Notes: a model not told the origin generated them from the letters alone. 64,000 nucleotides of DNA from Lepisosteus oculatus (GCF_040954835.1 NC_090723.1:2056001-2120000), one strand, 5' to 3'. Positions 1-14,000 are shown, counted from the stretch's first letter. Numbers and translations: made by a program.

Positions 1-2353
1 CATATGGTTAGAAAGCTTCCTCCCATTATAAACAGGTAATATAAATGGCAGAGTGATAGCAAGGAAGAGGGAAGCATTTCTCAATAATTCAGCAATCTGT
101 TAGCAGGTTTCTTTCTTTTACATGATGCCTGCTAAGTTTCAAAATGAAAACTTGAAAGCATTTTAAAGATGCAGTCTCCTGCAGCTCCCTGGGTAATTAA
201 TGATCCCATGAATTGTGACTGTGTACACTGTTGTCATTACCTCCTGTTTTTCTTGGGTTGTTGGTTGTGGTGCAGGTTTAAGCTATCCTTTTGCTTCTGA
301 ACTTAGTTTTGGATCATATAAAACAAGCACACGATCGCACTAACCCAGTCCCTGATCCAGAACCTGGAGAGAGAGCCCGTTCATCCAGGTTTCAGGGAGT
401 CCTTATTCAGCAGCTATAGATCAGGTTAATTTTGACAAATGAAATAAAGAGGAAGCTATTTGGTGTGAAAACTACAGGATCCTGCTTTTCACAGGGGTGG
501 CACTAAAATGATTTACAAATTGTTGTACTGCCAGTCATACCAATGTCAAGAAACAACCTCATCAGTGTCCAGGATTGATAAATTGCCAATAGGAATAAGA
601 ATTCCTTTTGTCTTCAGCCTTAATATTTTATGTTTAAACAGAGTTGCACATGACTCGACCACTTTGCTCATGAAGAATAAGTCACCTGTCTCCTTCATAT
701 TTTGCAGTCTACAAAGTACTTTACCCACAATGATTGAGTCTTCTTTTCAGATGTATGGAAATTATATAGCTGGAAAAAGTGAAGCATAAAAATGATCATG
801 TTCCAGCGCTTGTTGTATTGCAAAGGAGAAGATGAATTGCTATTGTGGATACAGTACTGACAGGACTAAATGTTACTGGGATCATTGTTCTCATATGAAC
901 TCCACAAGGCTGTATAATATAATCATGTACTGTTAGCAAAAGCACAGCAGACAATTTGTTGTTGCTCTTCTATTAAATGTGTCATGCTTCTAGGTTAATC
1001 TTTCTGAAAAGGAAATTAATTCCAGAAAAGAGCAAGCCTACATTGTTCTGGGGCACAAATAACAGATTTTTCAGAGACTGATGTAAGAGCACAACACAGA
1101 AACTTGAAGATGTCTAGCAGTAATAGTAAATACTGTTAATTCTATTTTGTAGACTAGAGCACCTTTTCACAGTGAGAGTCATCTGAACACTCTTCACAAA
1201 GTCACTTTTAATGTAGGGTACTGTACAAATGCTGTATATTAGAAGAATAGAGAATGTCTATGAAAAACTATGTTTATATAAATAAAAACACAAATCTCAT
1301 AAGCCAGAGCTTGTGGCCATTACTCTGAGCATCAGAAATGAAAGGTATTAAAACTAAAACAGATTTAAGGCAATACTGACCAGCCTGTGTGACTCGATCT
1401 TCAGCCTGCCAGTGCTGGGTCATGCTTGTTCCTATCAGTCCTATTCCAATTGAAATTTAGGTAGAATAACAAGATCTGTTTTCCTCAAGGATTAATGCTG
1501 CCGAGCACAGCTTTTAGGTCTGAATTATGTATTAAATACGACATATGTACATTCAGGACACCTCTTACCAACAGCTGCAATGAGTACAGGATGGGGGCAT
1601 TTGAACTCCAGCATATTTACTATAAGCCAATTGGTGCTAGTTACTTGACTGTAATGGGAACCACAGGTCATTTGCTTTTGTCCTATTGCAAAGGTTAGCA
1701 GCTGAAATTATTTTAATGAACCAGGTTTTAATCTCCACAGATCCACAGTCAAAACATTTCTGACTCCCTCTAGCCCAAATATTAGGAACCCCCATCTATA
1801 TACAACAAAAAACTTAATCTTAATTTCAAGAAGTGAAATTTGTCATTTGTGATATGTACTACTGAACATTTGTATTTCAGATCAAAACAGAAATATGAAG
1901 CAGAAGTACAGAATGTTGGCTTTTCTCATTTTTAATGCATATATGTTAAGATGTGTTAGAGCAAAAATGTTTTTGTGTTCAATCTCCCCCAATTTCAGGT
2001 CCACAGTGGGACAAATGAACTTGGAGTACATTAAACAAGTTAGTGCAGTATTGTTATTTGTGACCCTTTGCTGTCACCAGCTCTTGTTAGTTCCTTTGAG
2101 GTGCTTTGTCAGGCCTCAACTGCAGCCACTTCCTAGTTGCTTCTTTAAGAGTTCTCCTGACTCAAGTTCCCTCTTCAACAAGTAAATTGTACGTTCATAC
2201 AATTCATACATTGGAAGATTCAGATCATTCCCAGTTTCCATTTGTCTTCCTGATGATGTCTTTGGTTAAGTGTGCAGTATGTATCGAGTCCTTGTCTTGC
2301 TTGAATTGCTGACTAATGCGTCTGCTCTTCCTCTCCACACCTATGCCTTTGAT

Positions 2354-2385
2354 AAAGGTTTATGGTCGCCTGTCCATAAACCTTT
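2354..2385. repeat. Perfect 12-bp inverted repeat (hairpin, 8-nt loop)
   Basis: AAAGGTTTATGG is followed after TCGCCTGT by its exact reverse complement CCATAAACCTTT. The outer flanking bases do not pair. No coding frame is associated with it. Confidence 0.85.
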
Positions 2386-3542
2386 GTTCCAAAATGGTTG
2401 GTGCTCATCTATGTACTTCTTTGCAAATTATCTGATATTTCCACCCCTGAACTCTAGAGATTGACTGTAATATCTTTTGGTGCTCTCTAGGGGATTTCTT
2501 TATAATTTGAATGTCAGGAACTACTGTCATCTTCCTTGGACATCATGGTCTTGATTGGGGGAAAAAAAGTACTGGAGGAGTGAGCAATCTTTCCATATTG
2601 TTACAAAGCCCAACATCTCTGCAGTGGCATTAACTGTAATTTTCTTTGCTCTTATTTTCACAATCGCTTACTTCCCATCATAGACAACTCTCTAGTGCTC
2701 ATCAAGGTTTATGCCTCCTACCTGAAGAGGTAGAGCTAAAAGGTAAACTTCACTGGCTGGACATTCAGAGCATATTTTCACAATCAATGCAATGTGTAAA
2801 ACTTAGAAACAACTTTCAGCCATTTTGAATGAGACTTATACTCACCTGAAATGAGTTGTTGAACACAACATAGCTTCACAAAATACCTAGAAACAAAATC
2901 TGAAGTGCTATACTTTTGCCTCGTTTGAATTGTTTGATCTGAAATAAAGATTTAAAAAGGACAAATTTCACTTTCCTGTCCCGATATACTCTTATCTGTA
3001 CTGCCAGAGTGACTTGAAAAAAAGACTTCCAGTCCCTTCCTGGGTCAGAACAATTCTGTGTTCTCAATCTGAATAAAAACAGATTAAACTGTTGCTCTTA
3101 GCATTATCCTTATAATATCCTCATCTGACTGTAATTGAAGTCCAAATATTTCAGAACCTTCTGAAATACACACCATATTAACAGAAGCCCAGCATAACAT
3201 CTGTGGGAGTTCTAAATTATATTACTGTTGAACTTTCATTTTTATTGTGTTCTGTCTACCTGTCTTTAAAGCTGTTATCTACTGTAACTACACTGTCTCC
3301 ACGTGATGAAAACAGTGTCTTCTAGCAGTGAAAGGAGATTAAGTATTTTCACAAATGTTAGACAGGTCCTGCTTTCCTCTTTGCATAGTGCCTCTTTAAT
3401 TAAAAATTAATTAAAAAGGAAAATGGTGATCCATTGATCTATACTAATAGCATTTGATATGATGAAAGGAAAAATAAAGATCTTTTTTGTTTAGAGGTAA
3501 CCCGGAATTAAAACATGCAAATGAGTAAAGAGTTCTTTTTGG

Positions 3543-3655
3543 GCCTGTTAATCCATCCATTTTCCCCATTGCTTTGTCACAGGGGAGCCCAGAGCCTGTC
3601 CTAGCAAGCAATAAGCACAAGGCAGGGTACACCCTGGACAGGACACCTGCTCATC
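3543..3655 (-). repeat. Fragment of fish tRNA-derived SINE/L2-type 3' tail (reverse)
   Basis: Read on the minus strand, it carries the diverged tail 'gtcctgtccagggtgtaccc' and ends in a TGGATGGATT-like unit. This resembles a 3' tail widely dispersed in ray-finned fish genomes. The same family is at 11.2 kb (reverse), 28.5 kb and 31.8 kb. The exact family name is not assigned. Confidence 0.7.
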
Positions 3656-3830
3656 GCAGAGGGACGCATCTTATTTCTTCTAACTGAACACATTAAATCC
3701 ACAGCAAAACATCCACATCTTCAAAGTAATGAAGAAATCTTATGTTTCAGCTGAATTTTCTTCCAAGGGGGTATGAAAACTGTAGAAATGAAGGAAAAAT
3801 TATGCATTTTACAAAAAAAGTAGATTTTAA

Positions 3831-6800
3831 TAAATTAACTTATGACAGCCTTACAACACATTTCTCATAAAATCGCTTTTTGTGGGAGTCTCCATAGGGC
3901 AGAAGTTAAAAGACAGTCATTTGCTATAATAGAATGCAGGGTAACTACATACAATAAAAACAAGACATTCTACTGGCGAGACAAAAAGACACCGACAAGC
4001 CCGTTGTACGAAAATGTTTAATTTGTTGTAAATAAACAGCTATCACAATTTATTAAAGCACACTGCTTCAGAGAAAGCAAAAGGAAAATCACAGAGATTT
4101 ACAGAGAGAAGAGGGATGTGCAGAAGGCAGAAGAGATGAGTGACAGAGGCTACTGAGCCGTTTGAAACCCAGAGAGCAGATCCAGAAGAAAACTGGTCCA
4201 AAGTCAAAATCGAGGCCGAAAGGCATAATTTCCCATTCCATTATCCTGCAGTAATTAAAAAATGGAAACTTCCATCATCCTGCAATGATAATGTCAGCTG
4301 TACTTTGCATTCTCTCTGCAGAATATTTGAGGAGATTAACTGTAAACCTTACATTTCGGTAAAGTAATCCAATAATTCACTCTAATATGCATTTAATTGG
4401 CTGCGGAACTGCCTGGTTGTGAAACACAAGCCTTTGTAATGTCTATCATAATCACTCCAAATGCCAAATAGAGGAGTTAAACTTGCCACCCTGTTTTTGC
4501 CAAAGGTTTAAAACAGTCACCAGGCAGCAACCTGCATAAATTTCAATTTCCAGTGTGCTTTTCGTCCCCCCCCCCACACACATTTTACAGGACGGGATTG
4601 GGGAGAGTATAGTAACTTCTGGCGGTGTGTTCCTAGCTCTCAGCGATTCAATGAAGCTTAGGCACATCTCTTGCCAGAAACCTCATCTTTATTCTGTCAA
4701 ATGGCACAACCCTCTGTGCACAGCCTGGCAAGGGTATCTTTTGCCACTGCAGGCTGGCAGTTACAGCTGCAAACCACAGAAAGTAAACAGTGCTTTCCTA
4801 AGTACGCTATATAGAGATAAGGTCTACACATGACAAAAAAGATTATATAGAAAAGAAATTAAAAAACAGGAAGAGAATGACTGCCTGAATATTGCTATCA
4901 AGACCTTGATAAGGATAGAAGATGCATTATATATTTTCCACTACAAACATGCTAAGGGGTTGAGATGGGTAACCTTTTCATATTGAGCACAAGGGAGAGA
5001 AGGGTAAAAACGTACAAAAACGCAGAGGAGTTCCTGGTGTTAGCTCTGGACATGGCTCTGAGGCTGGACTAGGGCAAAAGCCACTTTAGGAATCTGCCAG
5101 AAAGCTAATGTCCCAGGCCCAGTTTGCAGCCAGAACCAGGACCGAGGGAGGGCTTGCTGAAACCGATCACATTTCTCCACGGATCCGTCCACTTAACCCC
5201 ACGAAAGATAAGCCCCCCGGTGCAGCTGCTCACAGCTCCAGTGTGCTTTCCAAACATGGTGCAAGCCCGCTTCCTGCAAGCAGCGCAGGAAGAGCAGAGC
5301 TCTTTGGCTCTGGCCATGACGAGCCCTAACCCCTGGGTCAATAACAGAGCCTCACGAAACAAAGGGAACCCCAACTTGGCCTTGAGAGAAGAGGAAGGCA
5401 TCTTCTGCTTAGCTTCTGCTTACAGAAATTGGGTCCAGGCTTAGAGACAGACTCTTGCCATGGAGGAGCTGAACCTGGACCTCCTCGACCTGTGTGTGGA
5501 CTAGATAACCGTCCCTCTGTTATCTGGAAGAGATGCCCTTCAGCTTCTGAAGGCACACCTCTTTTGCCTAAAATCCAACCTCATGCGACCGCCTCATACA
5601 CCATCACTTAGAAAGTCAGACAAGGATTTAGCTCGCTGCATTTCATTTCTTATAATTTAAATGTTTTCATTAACTATTTCTAAATTGGATTCTACATAAA
5701 AATAATAAAAGATTAAAAAAAGAGCCCACAGGCCTGGAAATACAGTTCCAAGTTTTCTGGGTAGCAGCTCTGAACAAAACTGCTTCCAAAAGGATTCCTT
5801 GCTTTGAATGCAATGCATTTAATGTTTGTGCGCTGACAAAGTTGTTTGCATACATCAAACTTAAGACAACTGATCACCAGGCTAATAAACGTTTCTTCAG
5901 CTCATTATTTCAGTATAGATTTAAATGCTCATTACACAAATCATTCATCATTAAAAATCATTCAGGGATTGACAAGTGGACACAGAAATGCAGATCAATT
6001 AAAAGGCGAGCTTATTGTTCAGCACCTTTCCTTTCAACCTAAAACAGTGCTCCAAAAGGTTCAGAAACACAGGAAAGAGACGCTCCTCTCATTGACCCTG
6101 TCAACTCAATGCTTGCTCAACACCACTTCAGGGTGCAAAACCTATAAGAGGGCATCATGAATTCAACAAAAATGCACACCATTACCATGGATTTGATTAC
6201 AATAAAAAAAGATTCAAACTTTCAAGGCTCAAATCCTTTGTGGTCACCAAGGAGAAAAGATAAGTCATATTCCTTCATAATCCTGTATGTTGTGAAAAAT
6301 ATTTTGGTTACAGGCAAGCACATTATTTATTCACTATACCTGCTTTCTAAAACGTTAAGGAATTTCACAAACAGCAGACAAAGGACTTTGATTCCAGGGG
6401 AAGGGGAATTCCCTTACATGGCTCCTGGAACTAGGAGCAGATGGCGACTTAATGTTCTTTAATAATGTTTTAAATGCACCTCGTGATGTTCATCATGACA
6501 ATGCTGGCTGGCTGGCACTGGCACAGACAGACATGATTCTAACCCAAAAGTGTACCTGTGTTGCATTTCTAGTCAGTTTTATGAATATTTTCTGTTAATC
6601 CATCAATCACCTGAAGCTAGAATGCACAATGCAATGTAACCTCTGCCCTTCTTCCACGGAGTGCTTGGGATTTTCTCAAAGGCTAGTACGGCTCCTTCAC
6701 TATTAAATGCTTTACTTTCAATCACCCATTTTAATACATGCAAAACACAAAACAAAGTTGGCACGGGCAGCCATAAGGAAGAGTTTCAATTTTAAAGGTG

Positions 6801-7827
6801 CTCAGCTGTAAAAGTCATTAATTCAGTCTATCCAGCTCCAGACCGGTAGGATACCGAAGTCAGCTCCCTGTCTGCATGTAGAATTTATCCGAGGTCCACA
6901 ATAAATCGGAACTCTAACCTTCCCGACCAATCAAGTTCTAAAATCATGATTGCGGCTCTAAATAAAGCAGGTCCAAGAAGACAGAGATGCCATCAACTGA
7001 CGGATTTAGGAACTCCTACTGGCAGGGACATTGAATGTCTGAATATGTCACTGTCCAGCTACAACTGACCTTTTCTTTAATGTGTCTGAAAAACACAGTC
7101 TTCATTACAGTCACCATTCTAGCCACAAAAACAATATCTGCACATATGAAATCTTCCAACAGGCTTCTGTGGTTAAAAGCAACATCCTTCCCTGTGGTGG
7201 CTCCATGGAAGATCTACAAGCCCCCAGAACCCATACTGATACCTCATCTGGCCCACCTGAGCTATGCTCCTCATATTCTAAGGTCTGGAACCACCACTCC
7301 TCTCTTGCACACCACCTGGTCAAATGAGGAGATGCACTCAGAGGCAGCAGACAATGCACAGTTGGCTTGTGGAGTCTGAGTCAAACTTCCATCACATTCC
7401 TCACCCTTCTCCATCCAATTAAAAAACGGTAAACCACAGACCGTGCCATTTCATCCTTCGCGCTTCTTGCTAGAACAATGAGATGGGACCAAACAATGAT
7501 GTCAGACCTTGTACAGTACATGCCACGTCGTATTCCAGGTCTTCTGGCTGCTTACAAAACAGCAGTATATGTGTTGGGGGGAGGGGGCTAATATTTTGGC
7601 CAGTGAGTGTGCAATGAGCTTTGTCAAACCATCGATTTTATCCTTGTTTTAAAAAAATAGGAATATGAGTCCCCAACAATGAAATGCAGTGATGTATTTT
7701 GCCACTTTTCTATTCTTCAGACCTCAAAGTCTTCTTCCTTGCCTTGACCCACTCCTCTCCCCTCTCCTGCATCGCCAAACCCAAAGCGCTACCCCACACC
7801 CGCCTGCCCTGGCACCTCTGGGCAGGA
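3831..7827 (-). other. dcaf7: Probable long 3' UTR of dcaf7
   Basis: This is the minus-strand sequence after the dcaf7 stop codon. No splice-supported exon of another gene lies in it. Mammalian DCAF7 mRNAs have multi-kilobase 3' UTRs, which makes this length plausible. Minus-strand AATAAA occurs at 6326-6331 (proximal) and 4049-4054 (distal), with ATTAAA at 4017-4022. Which signals are used cannot be read from the bases, so the left boundary is an estimate. Confidence 0.4.
4017..4054 (-). terminator. Candidate distal poly(A) signals of dcaf7
   Basis: On the minus strand, AATAAA (4049-4054) and ATTAAA (4017-4022) lie about 3.8 kb past the dcaf7 stop. They are the best cluster before the intergenic AT-rich stretch. 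Assignment to dcaf7 is inference. Confidence 0.35.
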
Positions 7828-8000
7828 CTAGACCCTGAGGATCTCCAGGCAGTTGTTGTAGCAGATGGCGATCCAGTCAGGCTGGGTGGAGGCCCACTGC
7901 ACATTGTTGATCTCTCCCTCGGCGGTGTAGGCCAAGATAGGGTCCTCAATGGCACGGGGCATCTGCTGTATGTCCCAGATCAGGGCCTGGTGGTCATCAG
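7828..8000 (-). CDS. dcaf7: dcaf7 terminal coding exon 7
   Basis: Encodes [20 protein letters not shown] through CLEILRV and a TAG stop. The acceptor is TTTGTAG. This exon appears identical to the mammalian protein. Confidence 0.97.
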
Positions 8001-11000
8001 CTACAAAGACACCAAAATGTCAGCCACCTTTGCACACAGGCAATGCAGGCATTAAGCAAAATCATCTCCCGACGACTTTTCACAATAGTCTCTCCACATG
8101 CACAAGCTTCATCATTCAATTACACCCATTTCTTCCAGTTTGGTAAACTGTTGGAAAAAAAGCTACCCTCCTTTACCAGGTGACCATTTAGGAGGGCCCA
8201 GAAAAATCTTATCTTCTATATATTTCTTGTAGACCACAACTCAACATCACAGTGAGTACCCTTCCTTGAGAGAAATGTCTAACAATTTTAGAAAAATATG
8301 ACTTAAAATCTTATCTTCCAAACATTTTGATCACAGACTCATTTATAAAATCACTTTTTATAAGCAGATTCTCAGCAATTTACCAAAAATGGCTGGATTA
8401 ACTGTTGGGATCAATGAGATGCCAGAAACCAGCAAGCTAGATGAACGAACAGTCCTTTGGTACATCATTGTCATGTGTATGTTTGATGTAATTGAAAGGC
8501 AGGGATTTTATGCTTTAATAACCTATAGTTATGCAAACTGGATTAAAAAAATGAAGCATGCCACTACAGATGTTTCACAGAGGAAGTATCCATACAAGTT
8601 CTGAAATTTGCCCAGATTCCAGATGTTACCTGCAGTACAGATGTGGCAGGAAGAGTGAGGTGCCCAGGCTATGCCATTGACACAGGCCCGGTGATTGTTT
8701 AACCTTGCGACCGGAGTGCAGGGCACACGCACGTCCAGAATCACCACCTGCAACGCAAACGCCAGTTTATAACCCAGCAGACAGCAGAGGTATCAGGTAA
8801 CAGATCATGCAATCAGGTAACAGATCATGCTACCAGCTATTTCCCAGCAGCCCTCGGAGAGATTTCAATTTACAGCAAAAACCAGTGTCTGCATTTCATG
8901 GCAAATGCTTCCAAGACCGTTACAATTTGAAATGACACAAGAGGCTCTTAAAATCAAAACAAAGGACCAGGTAATGAAGTGCTTTTATCTAAAAGTTAGG
9001 AGGACAAAAAACAACAACAACAAAAAATCAAACTTAGGCACTATTGCAACACACGATTAAGACGATTAACAGATTAAACTAACCGCCACATCAGGCTGTT
9101 TCTTGAAGAAAGCCAGAGTTTTTGTATCCATTAGTTACTATCAAACAAGCTAACCATCTTGAATCATTCTTATGTCTAAGTTGCCAAGTTTATGGTGAGA
9201 AAGTAACTCTAACACTGACAATAGAGCAGAAAAGAATAAAGATAATATATACACAGTTACCATTAAAGTACTCTTCAGTCAGTAAATGCTAAGTGAACCT
9301 GAAACCATGTTCTTAGTGACAAAAATGATTTCCCATATATTGACCTACTGTCCAACTAAACCAAGGCCTCTTTTATAAAGGTATCATGACAAGGTCACGT
9401 CAAAACTTCAGGGATCTGAAAATCAGATTTGAATAATTCCTGAAATCTTATCTTTAAACTAAACGAATATCTTTGTCATCAGTTTACATATAATGCTTTA
9501 GAGTTGTTCACAGGATACACCATCCCTGTTCCTGAGGGTGCAGCAGGTTTTGTAAGTAGACTTTAAATCATGTTCTAGATTATGCCATTAAGACATTAAA
9601 ATATTACTGGCTTAATTGGCCAGTTCCTCATTTTGGATGACCTATCTGAATCGCTGGACCAGGACTCTCAATATTCTAGATATTCTGGGTCAATGCCACA
9701 GCGGCTGTGTTCTGATCTCCTTCGGGACACCTGACGGGCAGGTGTAAGGCGAGATCCCGCAGAATTGCCAGCTGTACCGCCTGTGGCTACACTGCCCACC
9801 CCACTGGCACCAAGCCCCTGGCGAGAGTCACCTCCATGCCATCCATGGCCATGGTGGCCAGGTAGTTGGGGTCCTGCTTGTTCCAGCACAGCCGCAGCAG
9901 GGGGTGGTGCTGGGGGTCCTCGTAGATGATGGTGCTGTGCTCCAGGTGCCGCAGGTCAAACATGCGGACCGAGCCGTCTGCCCCCACGGAGGCGAACATG
10001 TCCCTGCCGCCCCCGGCCCGGCTGAAGGCGATGTCGTACACCTGCAGAAACACACAGGGCGCTCGCTCACTTCCTGTAGGGTGCGCAGTGCCTTCACTCC
10101 CACATTAAGTCTCAATTAACTTCACAGATTCAATCAGCAGCTCAGCTGGACACAGTCTGTATTTTCTCAGAGTATCTGAAAGCTGCTGACTTAAAAGTCC
10201 TGTTTGATTCAGGAACTGGTTATAATTTATTGTCCTTCAGTCATTATTCCAGCTCTTCAGAGCTCACATTCCATGTCCCCTCTGAAACGTGCACTGTTAC
10301 ATTATCCTTTCTCACACTGCAAACAGCTCAGGCAACAAAGGTAGGACATCAAACCGTTACTTCCAATACTGGGTCACAAGTTTCCCAGAATCTATCCAGG
10401 CAAGCAATGGGCAAACAGCTTAATAACACTGCTGAATGATTTATAATCTAACCTCAGGAAAAATGTTGAAACTCTTTTAGGAGTCCCTCGCTCCAAACCC
10501 CCACCTCACCTCTTTATCGTGGGCGATGAGTTGAGTCTTCACGTGTCCAGACACCAGGTTAACCCTGCCCAGCACCTGGCCCGTCTCCAGGCCCCAGATG
10601 GTGCAGGTGGTGTCGATGCTGGAGGTGCCTGCAGACAAACAGAGATGCTGAAATGGCAAATCAATACAGAGTGGGCGGACATGATGAAAGTAAACTTCAA
10701 CATGGAATGACTGAAGGATGAAAAAAAAAAGGAACCTTGGTATGCCTCTGCTCCAGTCACGCATTTTTCCCCTTAACTAATGAGAAGTACATCAGCTTTT
10801 CCAAGACTTCTCTTTAAGCAGGTTCCGGGGATGAACTGATTTCCAGTAACTGCACTTTAAAGAACAAGCTAAGTGGCAGAAGGGCTCATAGGTTCCCTTG
10901 TGCCTGGGAGACATGAAGATAAAAATAAATCTATTGTGTTCTGTGGCAAGGAGCTGTGCTATTGCTCTCATGGCATGGCCATGGTGGCATTTTTGTATTG

Positions 11001-14000
11001 ATTACCTATTGTGTATCCAAAAAGTCATCTAGTTCTGTCTGTTAGGTTAAGGACAATGGGGTTCACCTGTTTGTCAGGGGGGACTTGGGGTGCCCCCCGG
11101 GTTTTGGCCCCAGCCTAGGTGGATGAACAGACATGGCTGTTTACTGTCTTGTGACTCAACCTCCTTTGTGAACCGGTAAAGTTTGGCATTAGCTTAACTT
11201 TACATTTTGAAACCTAGAACATGTAAACTCCACACAGATAGTACCCAAGATCTGGAATCGAACCAAAGGTCCCAGTGCTGTTAGGCAGAAATGCTAACCT
11301 TTCTTGTGATCTGAGTCTTCCCAAACATACATTGCCAGGCGAACAGCAAACATTAGACTTGTGTTCTCCAGTGCGTCTGGCTGACACAGCCAACACCAAG
11401 CCAGTCAAAGTGAGTGGCTTCTCTAACCTACCCAGCAGGTTGGGGTCCACTTCATTCCAGTCAAAAGAGGTCAGAGGGGCACAGAAGTCCGAGTTCTTGT
11501 TGTTGTTTAACAGGCATTCCAGGCGTGTTTCTGTATCACTGACCTGGGGTACAGAGAGAACAAGCACTTACTAAAAACACCAGTTGCAACAATAAACCAA
11601 TGACTGCAAAGACACTGAAAACTGACAGAACAAAACCCCAAAGTTTTCCTTAAAGAGGTGAAAATACCGCCACAGAAATGCAAATGTAGTCAAACAGAAA
11701 AGAGTCACATTCCACAATGCTTTCCAAAATGTATTTTATTAACACTAAAAAGCCTATTTTGAGGTCGCACACGGATTTTCATGATGGTACTGATCTCCTG
11801 TCCATGTACCACAGAAAAGGTTAGGAGTATTTTTTAAAAGGCAGGGACACCTTTCAATTATGTCCCCGAATTAATTAAACCTCAAAACACCCCACTCCTG
11901 CATTCTAGACCAAATGAATGACCTCATGAAATTCAGTTTGCTGAAGCAATTTAACACATAAAAACCTTAAATTTAGATTAAAGCTTGCCAATTGTAAATT
12001 AGCAGTCCCAGAGCTACACAGTTATTTCTTGCTCTGCTGCAGCTGAGACGCACCATGAAGTTAGCTGTTTATTTGAGACTTGTGATTGGGTTAAGGTTAC
12101 AATTTTACAGGGGCCCAAGTTTAAAATAAGAAGCATGCACACACACGCCTTTCATGTAGTGTCTCCTTTAGTGACAACAACTCATCTGTTTTTAGAAACA
12201 TTAACGAGCATGAGAACTTCTCTCCTCCTGCCCTATGGCTGCAGGCAGACAGCAGCAGTCCTGGCTTATGCGTGTCAGAAGCTGAGTGCTCAAAAGAACT
12301 CTTCCGCAAGACTGAAATCTTTTTCCAGTTTCACGTCTATTGTGAGTTTCATCCCAAAGCAGTTTACACACAGAAGGAAACCAACTGCATTCACTACTCT
12401 GGGCAATATGTGGAAGCCCCACTACACAGCAGATCAAGTCAGAATCAAGGGGAAGCTTTAGAAAGGCCAGAGTAGGGATGTACCTGGGTGTACATCCCTA
12501 CTATAACGAAACATGTCACAGGATCTTTAATGAACAAGCTGTTTCAACGGTGGTTTCAAGTCCCATCCTAATGGTGGCACTTCTTATTGGACCGGCCTGT
12601 AAAACAACTCCAGAATGATGAGCGCCACCTACTGGTCCACCAATGCCACTTGTGGCTGCAACACAGGTTTTCTCTGAGCACTTTCATCCAAGTACTGACC
12701 AGGCTTAAGGCTGTTCAAACTGTGGCAAGACATGGTAAGGTTGGTGCTGGATGATGGTGTACAACGCAATGAGTCTAACCAATCACGTTTCTTTTAAATG
12801 AGCCCTAGGCAGAGAACAGCTGTTAAAAGCACCGGCTACTTTAACTGAACAGGTTGCTGAGGCACAAGCAATATTAAAGGGACATCTCATATTAAACTTT
12901 TCTTTTCCTTTTAAAGTGTCTGCAATCAACACATTTCTCAAGCCTGTGTCCTGCTTACTTGCCATTAAATAAAAAGAGATCCGTTTCTTCCAACCCAGGG
13001 AGACAACCCCTCAATACCTCAAGTATCTCAATATCTACTTTTATTAAAAGCTTAAGGTAAAATAAGGTGACATCATATGAACAGCTGCCTTTCATTCATT
13101 AGAAATTAATTTTGCATTAGCTTTTAATGTAAATTACACATAATGTAGAAACTGTACAGATATGGCATAAAAAGAGTCCACCTGCAACAGAGATTCAGGA
13201 GATTGATTCGATTCATGGATTTGCAATCCGAAAAAGAAAATGGCACAGTTATTCAAAGCAGCTACTGCGACCTCAGAAATGAAATGCTGACCAGAAGCCC
13301 CAATGGGAAGTCAAGTGTTTGAAACATAAAGCCTGTCTCTTCACAGAGCAGAGGGCATGTGGGTCAAGGTTCGAGCGGGACACGTGCGCTCCAATGAGGA
13401 GTGGGGCGACTCACTCTCCAGATGCGCAGGTAGTCTCCGCTGGTGGCGAGCAGGTCGGGGTAGACGCCCTTGGTGTCGGGGATCCACATGATCTTGGTGG
13501 TGGGGTACGGGTGGTCAAAGGTGTTCCTGCAAATGAACTCCGAGCTCTCCTCTTCCAATCCTACCAGTTGCACCTGAAAAAATGTTTACATTTTTTTATT
13601 TTCTTGGAATCACTAACTGTTTCATACCCACCTGTTTCAGAACCACCGATTCATAATTGCGACACACCTCTGCTGGGAAAGACACAGATGACAGGCATGG
13701 CATGCCCTGCCAACCACATTCTGTCAGAACACCTGCTTCTCAAACCTCCCGATCCCACTGTGCAAACAGCGAGACAGACATCGGATGGAGGACTGACGCA
13801 GTGCTCGCTGATAAAGCTACAAGCTCTACGGTATTGAGAGGAAACCCAGACAGCACCTGATGGGGAACTTCTTTAGCAGATACTGAGATACCTAATGATT
13901 TAAACAATCATGTAGACACACTAATTTTTTTTCAAGAAATGCCTTTCCAATAAAAGCACAATGTACTGTCTTAGCACAGAACCTATTAGGACACACCCAG

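Larger units (their letters stand above)
1..3830. other. Intergenic stretch left of dcaf7
   Basis: No exon with a recognisable protein and flanking splice signals was found on either strand. The open frames here are short and match nothing I know. The stretch is AT-rich and holds a perfect hairpin near 2.37 kb and a reverse SINE-tail fragment near 3.6 kb. It may contain regulatory DNA or intron of a neighbouring gene, but nothing in the bases proves it. Confidence 0.5.

Noticed and set aside
11240-11265. Possible tRNA gene from a B-box GGTTCGATTCC
   Set aside because: The flanks are the known SINE body; no A-box at the right distance and no cloverleaf.
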